Assembly: GCF_000189635.1 (NCBI RefSeq)
Contig: NW_002476420.1
Location: forward strand, 126,683 to 190,682
Length of the DNA: 64,000 nt
DNA from: Tetrahymena thermophila SB210
Taxonomy: Eukaryota; Ciliophora; Oligohymenophorea; Hymenostomatida; Tetrahymenidae
Direction of reading: 5' to 3'
The notes beneath the pieces are model-generated. The model made no database searches, was not told the origin of the DNA, and worked only from the letters and a program-made list of their open reading frames with translations. Positions 1 through 10,807 of this stretch are shown here, in pieces. Positions within the stretch are counted from its first letter, which is position 1, and every line of letters begins with the position of its first letter. Position numbers and translations under genes: made by a program.

Positions 1-1094
1 AAAAGGTAATTTATTTAAGAGCCACCAAATAAAGTAAATTAAGTATTTAGATCGTTCTAAAACATTAAAAAGTTAATCAGATTAAAAAATCGAAATAATA
101 CCACATTTTATTTTAAAAAAGCGCTTGTGAATTATATTTTTTCCTAACATTACCACTAATAATTATCTAATTAATATTACTAAAATAATGCAAATTTTAA
201 AAATATTCTTCTCTCTCTTTCAAGTAAATATAAAATAAGCAATTTATGGTTAAGTAAGCTAACACTTTTTTTTATAAAATATTCAAAAATTAAAAACCAA
301 TTATTTATTTTCTAATTAATTTTAATTTTTGATAAATAATAAAAATCAATTTAAATGAATAAAAATGATATATTTTCTCAGAAATTAATTTTCAGTTATT
401 TTTTAAATATATAAAATTAATTATTTAAATAGTCGAATATAACCCACCTACCCAATTTGTGTTGGATCGAGATAGCATAATATTTTAATCAATAATTAAA
501 GTCAACAATAATATTTTTACATGCTTCATGAGTAATAAAATGACTCAAGTAATTACTTGAACAATAAACTCTTTTGATTTTTAATTAGAGTACATTTAGA
601 GAATATAAAAGAAATAAAATTACTTCATTTTTTTTGTGTATTATTTATTTATTAAATGCTATTACTGGTCTTTAAGACAAATTTATATTTAAACTATAAA
701 ATATATTTTACAAACATCTAATTTAATTTTTACTAACTTGTATAAAAGCAAAGTTTTATTCGAAATCTGCTACAACTTTTATAGCTTAAAGAAAAAATTG
801 GCATGGTCAAAAATAATATTCTTAATAGTTAATTTCTAGATTATTTTAACTAATTTTATTTATTAATAATTAATTAATTTATTTACAGTAAAAAAATGAT
901 AAAAAGTTATTTGACAGAATTGGCTGATAAAATAATTTGATAAAATGAAATAATTTTAATTTGTTTGAAATATTTATTGTGTTTTTTTAGTTTGTTTTGC
1001 GAATAATGATATCTATTTATTAATCCTTTGAAAAAGATAAATAATAAATAATAAAGAAATTAAGTAATATACAAATAAACTACTTATCAAAAAA
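1..1094. other. AT-rich non-coding left flank
   Basis: No coding pattern is convincing here on either strand with the ciliate code. The sequence is very AT-rich with homopolymer A and T runs, and presumably holds the promoter of the leucine-rich-repeat gene that starts at 1095. A short less AT-rich patch near 432-480 has no recognisable identity. Confidence 0.5.
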
Positions 1095-2522
1095 ATGAGT
1101 AAGAATGCATAAGAAGAGAGCGAATAATGCTGTTTAACTATTTCGAATGCTACTACAAATTAACTATTTGATTTCTTTAATGATAATATTTAGCTAACAG
1201 ATTTTAAATTAATGGTCAGAGCTTTATAGAATATTAGTTTCTAAGAGTGTACTACTATTGTAAGCTAAGGTTTATTAAAATTAATAAATATTTAGAAATT
1301 ATTATTACTTATTGAAAGTTTTTGTAGAATTAATTCTGATGGATTTGCAAGATTAATGAATTCTGTTTAAAAGCTAAACACTCTTACTAAGCTTTCTATA
1401 CATATTGGAAGAAAAAATGATATAGGGTATTTAGGTGCATCTATTATTGGGCAGTCCTTAAAGAGTCTTTAAAATCTCAAAGAATTTTATCTTTATATAG
1501 GATCTCAAAACTAAATTCAAGCAAAGGGAATGGAGGATATTGGAGAAGGTATTACCTGTTTATAAAATTTAACATATTTGTATATAGAAATTTAATCCTA
1601 GAATGAAATTAGTGAAAAAGGAGCTCAAGGATTAGGAAAAGGAATAAAGAATTTATAAAAGTTAGAGTAGTTTTATTTATGTATTGGCTCTTAAAATGAT
1701 TTGAATTCTGAAGGTACAAAGGGTATATGTGAACCAATCCAAGATTTAACTAACTTAGTGACATTTCAATTAAGAATAGAATGGAAAAATAATATTGGCT
1801 CTGAGGGTGCTATCAGTATTGGGAAGGGAATCTCTGGATTATCTTCTAACCTTTTAAACTTAAATTTATCAGTAGGGTCTCATAATAATATTGGAGAACT
1901 TGGAGCCTTGGGAATAGGTGAAGGCTTAAAGCATTTAAAATAATTAGAGCATCTGTGTCTAACTATAGAAGCATCAAATTAAATTGGGAAAACTGGAGCG
2001 ATGGGATTAAGTGAAGGACTAAGATTCTTAAGTAATCTTCAAAATCTCAATTTAATAATATGCTAATATAATAATATTTAACCAGAAGGAGCAATATCTA
2101 TAGGAAACTCTCTTTAGTATCTCTTAAATCTCAAAAGTGTATACCTTTCAATAGAAAGTCATAATTATATTTCATCTCAAGGATTAACATCGATAGGTAA
2201 AAGTTTGAAAGCCCTGAATAATATTCTAAAGTTAACTATGATATTTGGAGAAGAAAATAATATTAACGATGAAGGTGCCAAGGTTTTAGGGGAAGGAATA
2301 TCTTCTTTAGAAAAACTAACTTAGCTTTTCATAAGCATAGATTAAAATGATATTTCAGAGTAAGGAATTATGCAATTGCTAAATTGGAGGAAAAAATTGA
2401 ACCACTTAAAAGTGTTGAAACTGAATATAGAAGATTAAGACTTTGACTTAAATGGAATATTTTCATTTCTTAAATCTTGCTTAAAAAAATGCAAAAGATT
2501 AGTTTTATTTAAATCATTTTGA
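1095..2522 (+). CDS. Leucine-rich-repeat protein (ribonuclease-inhibitor-like repeats)
   Basis: This is a single-exon ORF of 475 codons under the ciliate code, ending on TGA at 2520-2522. Many in-frame TAA/TAG read as glutamine. From about residue 90 onward the protein repeats a unit of 45-50 residues with the pattern N-x-I-x-x-x-G-A-x-x-I-G-x-G-I, then L-x-x-L-x-x-L-x-L. This is the signature of ribonuclease-inhibitor-type leucine-rich repeats, and at least six copies are visible. The family generally forms curved protein-binding scaffolds. No signal peptide, membrane segment or second domain is visible, so it is probably cytosolic. Ciliates carry many such genes and the partner cannot be inferred. 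The start is the first ATG in a frame that stays open to the TGA. I am sure of the repeat class but not of a specific function. Confidence 0.85.
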
Positions 2523-3369
2523 GGTTTTTTATATCATTTTAATTGAGAATAAAACATAAAATATTAAATAAAAGAAAATAGTATTTGTATTTTTTATTAA
2601 ATTAATATTTATTTTTTGGGTTTACTATAAAAATCTTTATATTTAATTTTAAATTAAAATTTTAAAGTTTTAACATATTTTAAAATGATTAAAATAATTA
2701 TTAAGGTATTTTTTTTTTAATTGATAAAAATAATTAAATGAAATTAAAAGAAAAGTAGATACTAAATTACAAAATTAAATAGTTATAATACAGCGCTGTG
2801 TGGTATGGTTAAAGGATATCTTGGAAATTTAATAATTTGGCTTAATAAATAAAAATAATATAAATGTAGAGATTATTAAAGATTTACTTACAATAAAATG
2901 ATTGAAATTGTAATAATTTTCTTTAATTAATTTATATGAAAAATTTTGAATTGATATTTAGTTTTAATTAGAGAATAATATTTTGTTAATTTATTTGTTA
3001 GTTAGTTAGTTAGATGTCATAGATAAATCAATCGATCGATCAATCAATCAATCATTCGATCATAAATTAATTAATTGTAGTAGTATTGGATAATGTTAAA
3101 TATGATTTCAAAAAATTTTTAGATATGAATTGTATTTATTACAAACAGTAACACAGCAGGTTTAATGATTAATGATTGAATAATTAGGTATAATAATTTA
3201 AAATTTATAAAGAATGGGAAGAAAGAGATGGTAATTATTTATTTAATAATTATTATTCATTAGATAAATATTGCAAATACGATATTGTTTGAAAAGAAAA
3301 AGAATTCAGTTAGATAGATAGATTGATAGATTTAATAATATAAGAAAATAATACTTTAGGTTAATAGGT
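2523..3369. other. Intergenic spacer
   Basis: AT-rich spacer between the leucine-rich-repeat gene and the MORN gene, with no supported gene. A slightly GC-richer patch lies near 2790-2820, and simple tetranucleotide repeats near 2996-3062 and 3312-3330. The MORN promoter must lie near its right end. Confidence 0.5.
2996..3062. repeat. GTTA / GATC-AATC simple repeat
   Basis: A run of GTTA units is followed by alternating GATC and AATC tetranucleotides. This is low-complexity spacer DNA typical of the intergenic regions in this window. Confidence 0.7.
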
Positions 3370-5174
3370 ATGGGTAATGAATGTTCAGCTTGTTCAAACT
3401 GTTAGAAGACAGAGAAACAAACAGAATTTACAACAGACAATATAAAAGTAAATGAAATGGAGTAAGCTACTGCCTAGTTGTAAGAATAAAACAAGATAAA
3501 TTATTATGCTAAGGGTAATGAACAATTTGATTAAGTTAGCGGAGCAGCTGAAACTTAAGGATTAAATTTAAGTCATCAGTTTGCGCAAGGTATAGTAAAT
3601 CAGTCTATGTAGCACAATCAAAGTTAGAGCTAATTGTAATAGAATAACAACAATTTCGCTAATAACAGCTAGTTTACAGATGAGCCATAAAATGATGATT
3701 AAAATGGGGCAGGGCTTTATGATTACGAACCTAAGTATTTCACAAAAGAAGAATCGAGCGAAACAATGGCTTAAAATCATGAAAATTCTAAGATCAGAGA
3801 AAAAAGACCACCTTATATGTTCAAGAGCGGAGCAAATTATGATGGAGAGTGGTTAGGTAAATAATTAATCTCTTTATTTTTGATAATAATTGCAATCATT
3901 TTTAATATTTGACAAACTATTTGTTTGGATATTACTAACTATTAATCAATCTTTTTACACTAACATGCAACAAAGAATAAAATATTCAATTCAGTTAGAT
4001 AATATATACATAAATCTCACCAAATTTTGTTTGAATTTCAAATTAATATTTCATATTAAAAAGGTAATATGAGAGATGGCTACGGAGTTTAAACATGGCC
4101 AGATGGCGCTAAGTATGAAGGTAATATTTTTAATAATTAAAATTAATTATTATAGCAAAATCAAAAGCATTTATTCAAATTTTGTGTTTATGCGTTCTCT
4201 AATAAATTCATTTTTCTTTAAATTAAAAAGGTGAATGGAAGCAAAATAAGGCATGTGGAAGAGGAAAATTCTATCATGTCGACGGAGATACCTATGAAGG
4301 AGAATGGAAAGACGATAAAGCAAACGGAAGAGGTGTTTATATTCATGTTAATGGTGCTAAATATGATGGTAAATAACTTTTTAGTGCTTTATTTTGATTT
4401 AGAAAAAGAAGTTATTAATTTTATTACTTAAATCTAAGGAACTTGGAAAGATGATTTGCAAGATGGATAAGGTACTGAAACATGGGCTGATGGATCTTGT
4501 TATTAAGGGTCATATAAAGAAACTAAAAAGCACGGCTTTGGTATTTACACTTGGTCTGATGGATCAAGATATGAAGGAAATTGGGTAGAAAATAGGTATT
4601 TTATTAAATTTAAAAGTATTCATCAATTAAATTAAATATTTATCATTTTAAATGTTAGAATATCCGGATATGGAGTTTATACATGGCTTGATGGAAGAAA
4701 ATATGAGGTAATTTGCTTAGAATTCTAAAGTTTCTTTACTTAAAAATAATTTCTCAATTTATATTTTAAAAAAATAAATTAACGCTAAAAAATACTAAAA
4801 TAATTTTAATAAAAAAGGGTGATTGGTAGAACAACAACATGCACGGTAAAGGTGTATATACATGGAGAGATGGTAGAAGATATAGCGGTTAATATTAATA
4901 TGATAAAAAGCATGGTATTGGTACTTATACTTGGGCAGATGGTAGAAAATATGAAGGCGAGTGGTAATTTGGAAAGTAAGATCTTTTTTATTTAAATAAA
5001 CATTTTTTTCAGTGATTAAGTTAATATTTATTATAATAAATAATCTATTTTCTTTATTTATTCATTTATTATTATAAATTTAGGTAACATGGATAAGGTA
5101 AATATATACTATAAAATGGCGAAGTAAAAATTGGATTATGGGAAGAAGGCAAAAGAATTAAGTGGTTAAGTTGA
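3370..5174 (+). CDS. MORN-repeat protein with probable myristoylated/palmitoylated N-terminus
   Basis: Seven exons: 3370-3856, 4064-4120, 4231-4368, 4439-4595, 4659-4707, 4818-4975 and 5084-5174. Phases agree at every junction, all introns are GT..AG, and the product is 378 residues. The first ~145 residues are Gln/Asn-rich and open with Met-Gly-Asn followed by Cys at 5, 8 and 11. That is the arrangement of a protein N-myristoylated at Gly2 and palmitoylated on nearby cysteines. The rest is about nine MORN repeats, with recurring Y-x-G-x-W, G-x-G-x-Y and T-W-x-D-G-x-x-Y motifs. MORN arrays are known in membrane- and cytoskeleton-associated scaffolds, so a membrane-tethered cortical scaffold is a reasonable inference. 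The final exon ends in a basic/Trp-containing tail. No enzymatic domain is visible. Confidence 0.9.
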
Positions 5175-6552
5175 TAGAATATCATCTATCTAATAATAAA
5201 ATTACTACTATTAAAAAACTAAAAAATAAAATAATTAATTAAAAATATTTCACTTTAACATTTAAATTAATAACTAAATAAACAAATAAATAAACAAAAC
5301 AGATTAAATAAATATAATTAATCAATCAATAATTAAAATTATTAATTTTTGCTTATGTACAAATAATAGTGAATTAAAAAGCATATTATGAAAAAATCAA
5401 CCAATATCATTCATTTATTATGTGAAAAAGATGCTATGAATTCTGCTTTTAATGGGTATCATATGTATACATACATACATGCATTGCTTGTAAAATAATA
5501 AAGTTTAATATTCATAAAAGCTGTTGAAAATTAAATTAGCAACTGTTTTATGAAGCAATATCTTAATTAGATTAAATTCAAAAATAGTGAATGATTTATG
5601 TTAATTAAACTCAGTATTAAAAATTTATATAAGAACTACAAGTTAGTTTTAGTGTCTTTCAATTTATGGATGTTTTTGATTTTTTTCAATTTATTATGCT
5701 TTTAATATTTACTCAATTAGCTATTTTTTATTAGTTAAATCAAATATTTTAATTTTTTAATCTTAATAAATTATCAAATTTTTTTTTTTAAATTTTTATA
5801 AAATATTTTGTAAATTTATCAAACTTTCATTCTAAAAAGGATTGAATGAATGATGTATTTATTAGAAAAATATATTTTAAGTAATTTAGCTTTTATGAAA
5901 TTTAAAGAATAAAGACATTTTATTAGTTATGAATAAATCAGATCCCTAAAATAAGAATGAAGCAAAAATAACAAAAATTTATACAATTAGTTCTAATTTA
6001 TTAGCCAAAATTACCTGTTGTAATTATTTCTTACAAAAAAAGGAATTTAAACTTATTCCAACAGATAAATTAACAAAAAGCATTCAGTATTTATTATAAA
6101 AAATATTTAAAAGTTAATATAGAAAATATAAATAAAATAGCAAATAAAAATTAAGATCTAAAATATTGGCCACCTAGTATTTAATTATTTAAAATTCTTT
6201 GTTTATAAGGAAGATAATAGATTTTATGGGGGAGGGAAGGGGGTAAATTTAAATAAAAAGTTTCTTTAATTTCTACTAATTTTTTATTTTATTCTTAGAA
6301 TATATTTTAGTTTGTTTTTTTTTCAATAAAAAAATTTTAAATTTATTACGATTATGTTTGAAATTTACTCAATTTCTGATAATTATTTATTGCAAAAAGA
6401 ATCTATAATTTTTAAATTGTATGATTAAATCTTAAAAAAATTAAGTCATCAGTAATTATGGAAGGAAATAAAAATTAAACAAATACAATTAAAAAATATA
6501 TATACAATTTATCTATTAAACTGACTAAGTCTTTGAATTTCTTCAAAGAAAA
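5175..6552. other. Intergenic spacer
   Basis: AT-rich, low-complexity DNA. From about 6340 rightward it resembles the sequence before the other two phosphatase copies (near 7400 and 8430), so this part belongs to the phosphatase duplication unit. A frame that stays open from about 5930 is discussed under rejected observations. Confidence 0.5.
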
Positions 6553-7080
6553 ATGTCAAAAATCTATAAAAGTTTGTATTTAGGTAATAAATCATGATAT
6601 CTCTTAAGATCTAGTTTACTTAGAAAAAAATTAGATATAAAAATATATTAACTCTAACTTTAGATATAAATGACATTTTAATATGAAGAGTTAGTTATTT
6701 TTAGATTATTATTGCTGATATTGAAGATAAATTAATTATCAAGAATTTATCTTCTTGTGTTTAATTTATAGAAAAACCAAATAGGAATCTTGTTATCAGT
6801 TTTTGGGGTATGAGTCAGTTGGTACTTTTATGGTTTAATTTGTTTAAGGGAAATTTTACAAGCGAAATGAGTATTAAAAAATAAGTAAGTTTCATATTAA
6901 TTCAAACCCTAAGACAGATACATAATACTTTCTAAAATAGTAGTTATTTTGGGATCAAATACTTACTATTCTCATATAGACAGCAAATATTTTTTTAGTT
7001 AGAAAGATAATTTTGACCTTTTGTAAACAATATCAGATACATTCTTGGATAACCTATAAAAGTAACCATAAAATATATGA
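6553..7080 (+). pseudogene. Decayed dual-specificity phosphatase copy (first of three)
   Basis: The sequence aligns along its length with the two intact phosphatase genes at 7593 and 8612, including the start context and the end. The reading frame is broken: an in-frame TGA falls about 15 codons after the ATG next to a small insertion, another TGA follows, and later indels shift the frame again. At the active site the HCxxGxxR loop is lost: the His-Cys position reads Ile-Ser and the Arg position reads Gln. It therefore cannot encode a working phosphatase. I infer a tandem duplicate that lost selection. The start and end given are those of the intact homologues. Confidence 0.85.
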
Positions 7081-7592
7081 CCAAGATATTAATAATTTGT
7101 AAATAAAAGTTTAACTTAATTTATTAGAATAAATATTTTATGATGTTAAACATAATCTATCTTTTTTTTAAAAGTTTTAAAGTTGAAATTATGCCACAGG
7201 AGTAAATTTAAAATTTTGTTGTAAATAACTTAAACCTTTTATGAAATCATAATATAAGGATTTATTTTATTTTCAAAAAAGATATAAATAAATACTAAAT
7301 TATAATTAATTAATTATTGATTTTTATTTGATTTTTATAAAAATTTAAATTTGATTTCACATTTTTTGGAGATAGACAATAAATATATTAAAAAAATTAT
7401 TTGGATACTACATCAATTTCTGATAATTATTTCTTACAAAATAATCTACAATTTTTTTGTTAGATAATTAAAATTTTATACTAAAAAAAGGACCAATATT
7501 TAAAAAGAGAATAAAATTAATATTAAACAAATTATAAAAATCATAAATTAATAAATAAAAAAACTAACTAACTGAATTTATTAAAGATTAAA

Positions 7593-8108
7593 ATGTCGAA
7601 AATCTACGAAAGTTTGTATTTAGGCAATTATGAGGTCTCTTAAAATCCAGTTTTTTTTGAAAAAAATTAGATTTAAAACATATTAATTGTAGCTTCAGAT
7701 TTAAAAATAAGCTTTAAGAAGAAAAATTATTTTTAAATTAATGTTATTGATAATGAGGATGAATTAATTATCAAGCATTGGCCTTCTTGTGTCTAATTTA
7801 TATAAGAATCACAAGGAAATACTCTTGTTCACTGCCTTGCTGGTATGAGTCGCTCTGCCAGCACTGTTATGGCATATGCTATGTTTAAGGAGAATCTTAC
7901 AAGTGAAAAAAGTATGAAAAAAATAAGTAAGCTTCATATTGATTCAAATCCTAACACAGGTTTTCTTAAATAGTTAGAATTTTGGGATGAAATATTATTT
8001 GCATATAGACAGCAAGTAGCATTTGGTTAGAAAGAGAATTTTGGCCTATTGTAAATGATCACAAATAAATTCTTGGATAACCTATAAAACTAACCAAAAA
8101 ATCTTTGA
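7593..8108 (+). CDS. Small dual-specificity protein phosphatase (second copy, intact)
   Basis: A single-exon ORF of 171 codons ending on TGA. The protein is the size of a minimal dual-specificity phosphatase catalytic domain. It carries the signature VHCLAGMSRSAS, which fits HCxxGxxR: Cys81 is the predicted nucleophile and Arg87 the phosphate-binding arginine. Asp53 or a neighbour in the preceding acidic loop is the likely general acid. The family removes phosphate from Tyr and Ser/Thr, or from other phosphorylated substrates; the substrate cannot be read from sequence. There is no targeting motif. It sits in a tandem array with a dead copy 1,040 bp upstream and a longer intact paralogue 1,019 bp downstream. 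Its 3' flank matches that of the dead copy, not that of the third copy. Confidence 0.92.
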
Positions 8109-8611
8109 TGAAGATATTAATAATTTGTAAATCAAATTTTTATAAGAATAAATATTTTATGTTGTAAACTTAATATTTATTTTTTATAAATTTTAAAGTT
8201 GAAATTATGCCACAGGAGTAAATTTAAAATTTTGTTGTAAATAACTTAAATAAACCTTTTATGAAACTCATAATATAAGGACTTGTTTTATTTTCAAAAA
8301 AGATATAAATAAATACTAAATTAATTAATAAAGTATGTAGTGATTGATTTTTTATTTTATTTTTATAAAAATTTAAATATGATTTCAGATTTTTTGGTGA
8401 TAGACAATATATTAAAAAATCTATTTGGATACTACCTCGATTTCTGATAATTATTTCTTACAAAAGAATCTACAAATTTTTTGTTAGATAATTAAAATTT
8501 TATACTAAATAAAGGATCAATATTTAAAAAGAGAATGAAATAAATATTAAACAAACATAAAAATCATAAATAAATAAAAAAATTAACTAACTGAATTACT
8601 TCAAGATAAAA

Positions 8612-9682
8612 ATGTCGAAAATCTACGAAAGTTTGTATTTAGGCAATCTTAAGGTCTCTTAAAATCCAATTTTTTTTGAAAAAAATTAGATTTAAAACAT
8701 ATTAATTGTAGCTTCAGGCTTAAAAAGAAGTTTTAAGTAGAAGAATTATTTTTAGATTAATGTTTCTGATAATGAGGATGAATTAATTATCAAGCATTGG
8801 CCTTCTTGTGTCTAATTTATAGAAGAATCACATGGAAATACTCTTGTTCACTGCCTTGGTGGTGTGAGTCGCTCTGCCAGCACTGTTATGGCATATGCTA
8901 TGTTTAAGGAGAACCTTACAAGTGAAAAAAGTATGAAAAAAATAAGTAAGCTTCATATTGATTCAAATCCTAACACAGGTTTTCTTAAATAGTTAGAATT
9001 TTGGGATGAAATATTATTTGCATATAGACAGCAAATAGCATTTGGTTAGAAAGAGAATTTTGGCCTATTGTAAATAATCACAGATAAATTTTTGGATGTT
9101 TAATAAAAGAGAATTGCTTACCACATTAGAATATGTATGGAAAATAAAAAAAGTAAGAGAAGTAAAAGAAGTCTAATAGAAGAGAGTATTGAAAATAATC
9201 CAATAGATTCTATTAAATCTGAAATAAAATGTCTTAATAGTAATTCTAAAAAAGGACATTATTAAAGATAAGAAGAATATCAAAATGAGATAAATGAAGA
9301 TTGCGAAGATGCATAGAATGGCTAGCAAGAAGAAAATGATGATTATGAATATATATACGATGACAAATAAACAATGAATGAGCATTCATCCACTGATAAT
9401 AAAAGTTTAAATAAAGAAGAAAATGAAAGTTATGAATTCTGTTATTAAGATGAAGAAATATAACCTTAATTGCAAAAAATTAAGTATGTCACTAAAGAAA
9501 AAGCTGAAAAAGAAAGAAAACTTAAAAAAATACTAGAATAATTAGAAAATTTAAATAAAATAAATACCAATTAAGCTGAGGATAACCCTCCATCATAAAA
9601 TTCTAACGAGTAATGGTTTTACTCAAATGTTAAATTAGTAACCAAAAAGAAAAATAAAAAATAATCTGCTAACATTTATTGA
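8612..9682 (+). CDS. Dual-specificity phosphatase with long acidic C-terminal tail (third copy)
   Basis: A single-exon ORF of 356 codons ending on TGA. Residues 1-160 are almost the same as the second copy, and the active-site loop reads VHCLGGVSRSAS with Cys81 and Arg87 intact. Similarity to the other copies stops abruptly near 9097 (about residue 162). From there a tail of ~195 residues begins with a short basic, Ser/Lys-rich patch and becomes Glu/Asp/Asn/Gln-rich with Lys-rich stretches near the end. The tail looks disordered and may act in localisation or substrate choice. This may be the parental gene, with the upstream copies being tail-less duplicates, or the tail may have been captured at a duplication breakpoint; the sequence alone does not decide. 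Confidence 0.9.
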
Positions 9683-10807
9683 AGCATAAAAAATATCACT
9701 TAAAAAAATTAAATTTTCTATGATTAATAAATAAATAAATAATTAAAATATTTTTTTCCACAAATTTTAATAATAACTAATAAACCTTATTTATTTTTCA
9801 ATAAAATCATTAGTAAATAGCTTTTTTTATTAAATTTAATTAAATAAAATTTAATAGTAATAAAAAAGCTAATTAAATTATAATATATAAAATATTATTT
9901 TTGAGTAAAATAAACAAACAACACAATCATCCAAATTATTATTTATTTATATTTTATTTCATTAACCAACTTATCAATTGATTAAATTTTCAATCAAAAA
10001 ATTATTTTAAAACTTACAATATATCTAATAAATAAATAAAGCTTATTAATAATTATCATTTATTTTATTTTAACAAATAAATAAATAAATAAATAGCAAT
10101 CTTTAAACAAGCAAACAAACAAATAAATAAATAAAAGAAAACTAATCTATTCTATTAATAAATAAAAAAATAAATTTTTTTAATTAAATAATTTCTTTTT
10201 TAATTTTAAAAGTTATCAACTCTTTTATTAATGCAGTAATTAATTATTTTGCTTTTAAGTAAATTTTTCAAGTTAAATCTAGAAAAAATGTTTATCAGTT
10301 TGAAAAGTTAAAAATAAATGATCAAATTTAAAAAAATATTATCATATTTAGAAAATATATCTAAGTATTTTTGGAACTTCATTTGTTTAAAATTAATTAA
10401 AATATTAACCAATGAAGAAATAAGCTATATTTTTTAAGACCAAGCATTGTTTAAATGTAAAAAATTAATTAGATCAAAATTAATAAAAATTATATTTTAG
10501 ATTCTATTGAAATATAAAAATAAAGATAAAAAAGAGTATTAAAATATGAATATTAATAAAATTCATCTACCATAAGTTGATATTAAAAAACATTTTTCAT
10601 TATTTCTTAGCAATAAATATCTAACAAGAAAATGATGAAAAAAACAAAATTTATAAATATATATATATTTATTAATGTTGTATATGATATAAGTTGTTTG
10701 CTACTTTAAAGGTAGTTAGATTTTATACAAGTTATAGAAAATTAATTTTTAAATTTTTATTATCACTTACGAATGGATAAGTTAGAGCCAAAATAAACTA
10801 TTTTAAT
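9683..10807. other. Convergent intergenic spacer
   Basis: Spacer between the 3' ends of the phosphatase gene (+) and the coiled-coil gene (-). It is extremely AT-rich with AAAT repeats and no supported gene. It presumably contains both polyadenylation regions. Confidence 0.5.
10073..10134. repeat. AAAT / CAAA simple repeat
   Basis: Tandem AAAT units pass into CAAA units and back to AAAT. Low-complexity spacer sequence. Confidence 0.75.

Larger units (their letters stand above)
6340..9097 (+). repeat. Tandem triplication of a ~1.03-kb phosphatase unit
   Basis: Three head-to-tail units each hold an upstream block (near 6340-6550, 7380-7590 and 8400-8610) and the phosphatase frame. The first two also share a 3' block containing the phrase gccacaggag (near 7192 and 8208). 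ATG-to-ATG spacing is 1,040 and 1,019 bp. Units two and three are much closer to each other than either is to unit one. Outer boundaries are approximate. Confidence 0.85.

Noticed and set aside
5930..6600. A frame open under the ciliate code from an ATG near 5931 into the start of the dead phosphatase copy.
   Set aside because: With TGA as the only stop, long open frames arise by chance in AT-rich DNA. The composition changes along it to A/T homopolymers, no motif is present, and the equivalent flank of the other copies is not open in the same way.
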